From Straminergon stramineum (taxonomy: Eukaryota > Streptophyta > Bryopsida > Hypnales > Calliergonaceae), in the NCBI GenBank assembly GCA_963920665.1, contig OY987265.1, positions 7,569,001-7,633,000 of the forward strand: a stretch of DNA of 64,000 nucleotides, in the 5' to 3' direction. Position 1 is the first letter of the stretch. Each line of letters opens with the position of its first letter. The position numbers and the translations under genes were made by a program. The notes beneath the pieces are model-generated. The model did no database searches. It was not told where the DNA came from and was given only the letters and a program-made list of their open reading frames with translations. Of the stretch, positions 61,770 through 64,000 are shown piece by piece.

Positions 61770-63110
61770 GTGGCACTAACTTTGTGCCTCACTAATTATA
61801 GGACAATCAATACGAAGAAAGAGCCAATTGAAGGTGGATTTACTAATGATGCCACGTGGACAAGTGGCAAGTGCCACCTTCAATGTCCCTTGTCAAAAAT
61901 AGATTCTCTAAAAGGCATGATGAAGAAATTATTTTCCACTAGGTTAGAATCTTCTCAGAGTGAAGATGTCTTCTACTTTTGAATATTTCTATTCATAGTG
62001 TCATTGAACATCATGAGTTCCTCTCCTATAGTATTACAAAGAGAAGTATACAATACTTGTTTGTCAAGCTTTATTGCATTTGGGGAGATTTGAGGGCTCT
62101 ACATGCCCGTTTCAAGGTTGTTCCCCTACCTGTTTCCTGTGTTGTCCAGGAACGGCTGGTTGCTGTCAATAACATAAATATCCAAAATAAAATAAAGTTT
62201 ATTAGTTCTGAAATGCAAAAGAAGTTGAAAAAAAAATTAAATTTTTTTTGACATGGCACAGTTGTGGCCATGTCAGACTACAACAATGGTGCAATTCCTA
62301 CGTTCCCTGCAGCCTAAAAACTCGTAGGCATGTAGAGCCCTTAAATCTCCCCTAATGATTACGATAGCTATTCCTATTTCCAAATTCCAAATCCAAAAAT
62401 AAGCATATAGATTCTTGATTAAAATGTGCATAGTTCAAACATGACAGTTTAAGGTTCATTTTGGGTACAATTATAACTAGCACTTAAAAAATTCAGAATT
62501 TATCCATCAAATCGTAGAAACAAGATGTAAGTGAATTTTTTCAATTGCAAACACAAATCAATGAAAACAAGGCAATAAAAAGGCAAGAAATTGTACTCAG
62601 ATGCTTATTGGCTAAGTATCTAAACACTGTTGGTGCAGACCCTCACGTTCCACTATCTCTAGCAGAAATTCAAAACTGTCATGAATTATACATTGGAAAA
62701 TCCCTTGAAGACCAAGGAGAAGTCCACATTTTCAAAATAGTGAAGATGTGTAATAAAATGCAATTGGTTTGCACCTTGCCACTGCAAACCCAATAGCAGT
62801 TTTCCATTGGTCCACATGATTTGGGGTATTTGGATTTGAATTCAAGGCTGATAAGTTAGTTGTCTTGATTAGGGGAGTCAGGAATGTAACATGTCAAGTC
62901 TGGACATAACTTTACATGTGACACGCTTGAATGCATCACAAGAATGTGAATATTGTTAGAGGACACTGAAATAAAGCCAAGCTACAGTAGGTTTGAATGT
63001 CCAAGCATTGACAAAGTGCATGATACAATAATTGTACCTCGACGCACAAACTGTTTTGTGCAGCTGTCAATTAAAAATTCTTGGTATTACTGCATTGGGT
63101 GATGTAACTT
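61770..63110. other. Intergenic DNA, no firm gene
   Basis: Open stretches at 61,626-61,982 and 62,545-62,796 (+ strand) have no motif I recognise. An inverted repeat GACATGGC..GCCATGTC lies at about 62,252-62,276. Confidence 0.35.
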
Positions 63111-63125
63111 AACTTACGTAAAGAT

Positions 63126-63227
63126 GTCTGGTCTCTGTGTAGTGTCCCCGGTCAGGCCACTTGTGGCTGGCTGGTTTGTACTTTTATTTTTGTAATGAAA
63201 TTCCATTTCATTTGTGTCAAAAAAAAC
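63126..63227 (+). mobile_element. 102-bp LINE 3'-tail insertion
   Basis: Shares CCACTTGTGG, AATGAAATTCCATTTCATTT and the A-tail with the 3' end of the large LINE. It is flanked by AACTTACGTAAAGAT (63,111) and AACTTATGTAAAGAT (63,228), a 15-bp target duplication with one mismatch. It is either an extremely 5'-truncated LINE copy or a short element that borrowed the LINE tail. Confidence 0.9.
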
Positions 63228-63268
63228 AACTTATGTAAAGATTTCCAGCTTGCTTGATCCTTCGAGGC

Positions 63269-63309
63269 TGTACTGTTATGTACTGTTCAGTACAGTACAT
63301 AACAGTACA
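63269..63309. repeat. Perfect palindrome with 18-bp arms
   Basis: TGTACTGTTATGTACTGT, five bases (TCAGT), then the exact complement. It is about 25 bp past the LINE-tail insertion. It could form a cruciform, or be a small foldback element; no copies were found elsewhere in the window. Confidence 0.9.
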
Positions 63310-63622
63310 CTCAATGACAGAAGACTCTAGCCAGACATAGGGTATTTATTTTGAAAGATAATGTAACATGACCAGAGAAAATTTCTTTTGTCCAGGAGCT
63401 GCATACAAGGCGAGGCCATAAGCTTAAGCATTTTTGTGATCAAATCAAGCAGCTCAGGTGTGGTGACCATGAGACCAATTGAAGTAAATTCTAGGTTACA
63501 AGTATATTGTACACATTTTTTCCTCCTCACACACCACCTGAAGCTAGGCTCACACTCTCCATGTTTTGTTTTTCTTATTTTGCTATAGATGGACCGTGCT
63601 TTTACTCATCTCCCACTACAAC

Positions 63623-63682
63623 TCAGTACTTCTGTTTCAGTTTCAGCTGGCCTTTCTTCTTTGAAATTCGCTGAAACACTCC
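63623..63682 (-). CDS. Probable last exon of a gene extending past the window
   Basis: On the - strand, a TTGTTGCAG acceptor is followed by 19 codons beginning GVFQRISKKKGQLKLKQKY and a TGA stop. The segment is strongly basic, starts in phase 0, and the acceptor is preceded by a pyrimidine-rich stretch. No upstream exon was found before the window end, so the intron would exceed 310 bp. The product is not recognised. Confidence 0.4.
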   Translation of the reverse strand, partial: GVFQRISKKKGQLKLKQKY

Positions 63683-64000
63683 CTGCAACAACAGGACACA
63701 AAAATCTTGTCAAAAAGTTTCAAAAGACACCCCACAGAAAGTACAAGGATTAGAACAAGAGGACAACTTGGAAATAGAGGAAAACAAATAACGGTAGGTC
63801 AGAAATATTAACAGGACCATCGTTACAATTCCTTCTATACTTCGAATTGCTGTCCGTGACAGTGAAAAAACAATGAAGTGATACTCATCGACAGTAATGC
63901 AGGAAGTATGGGAAATAGAGGACAATAGACAAGGCAAGAAATATATTACTCTAGGAAATGTGTTAGCAAGACTAATGTCATTCTATTCCTCTCATTGTTG

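Overview
The window is nuclear DNA of a land plant. It holds an intron-containing HMG-CoA synthase gene of the mevalonate pathway, two plant-type 2-oxoglutarate/Fe(II) dioxygenase loci, U/A-rich introns with GT..AG borders, a plant-type LINE whose ORF1 carries a DUF4283-like segment and a CCHC knuckle, and En/Spm (CACTA) elements. The DNA is AT-rich between genes and the HMGS introns are short (about 70-730 bp). The species cannot be named; a non-flowering land plant is a guess. All alignments were made by eye.

Layout. 1-4.6 kb: HMG-CoA synthase, + strand, first exon missing. 7.0-8.6 kb: small three-exon gene, - strand, family not recognised. 7-18.4 kb and 18.9-47.2 kb form an imperfect tandem segmental duplication. 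Each unit carries part of the small gene, a shared non-coding block and a 2OG dioxygenase locus (12.8-15.8 kb and 43.5-46.2 kb). The first dioxygenase copy is a pseudogene with four lesions; the second is better preserved but has one doubtful splice junction. The second unit is split by a 20.5-kb insertion (21,251-41,763) flanked by the 10-bp direct repeat GTGATGACCA. Joining across it restores collinearity with a paralogous block at 9.3-9.5 kb.

The 20.5-kb insertion is a nest of repeats. It contains a CACTA/tnp2 transposase relic (32.5-36.2 kb) that stays in one frame for about 3.1 kb with about eleven stops, at least six or seven copies of a roughly 0.9-1.2-kb element with termini CCCCTAAAG...CTTTAGGGGTTAA in both orientations, a 205-bp hairpin CACTA miniature inside one of them, several minisatellites, and one unrecognised - strand ORF. 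Both ends of the insertion are runs of G and C arranged as foldbacks.

47.6-59.8 kb is a 12.2-kb LINE on the - strand with an 11-bp target-site duplication (10/11). It is broken by at least five later insertions: two CACTA elements with perfect 3-bp duplications (ATT, GTT), a hAT-like element, and two insertions with unresolved ends. One CACTA sits beside the FVDD active-site motif of the reverse transcriptase; the other splits ORF1. The last 4 kb holds a foldback element (61.0-61.8 kb), a 102-bp LINE 3'-tail insertion with a 15-bp duplication, a perfect 18-bp-arm palindrome, and the probable last exon of a - strand gene.

Overall this is a plant region with one clear housekeeping gene, a duplicated and decaying specialised-metabolism-type enzyme, and layered transposon insertions whose order can largely be read from the nesting.
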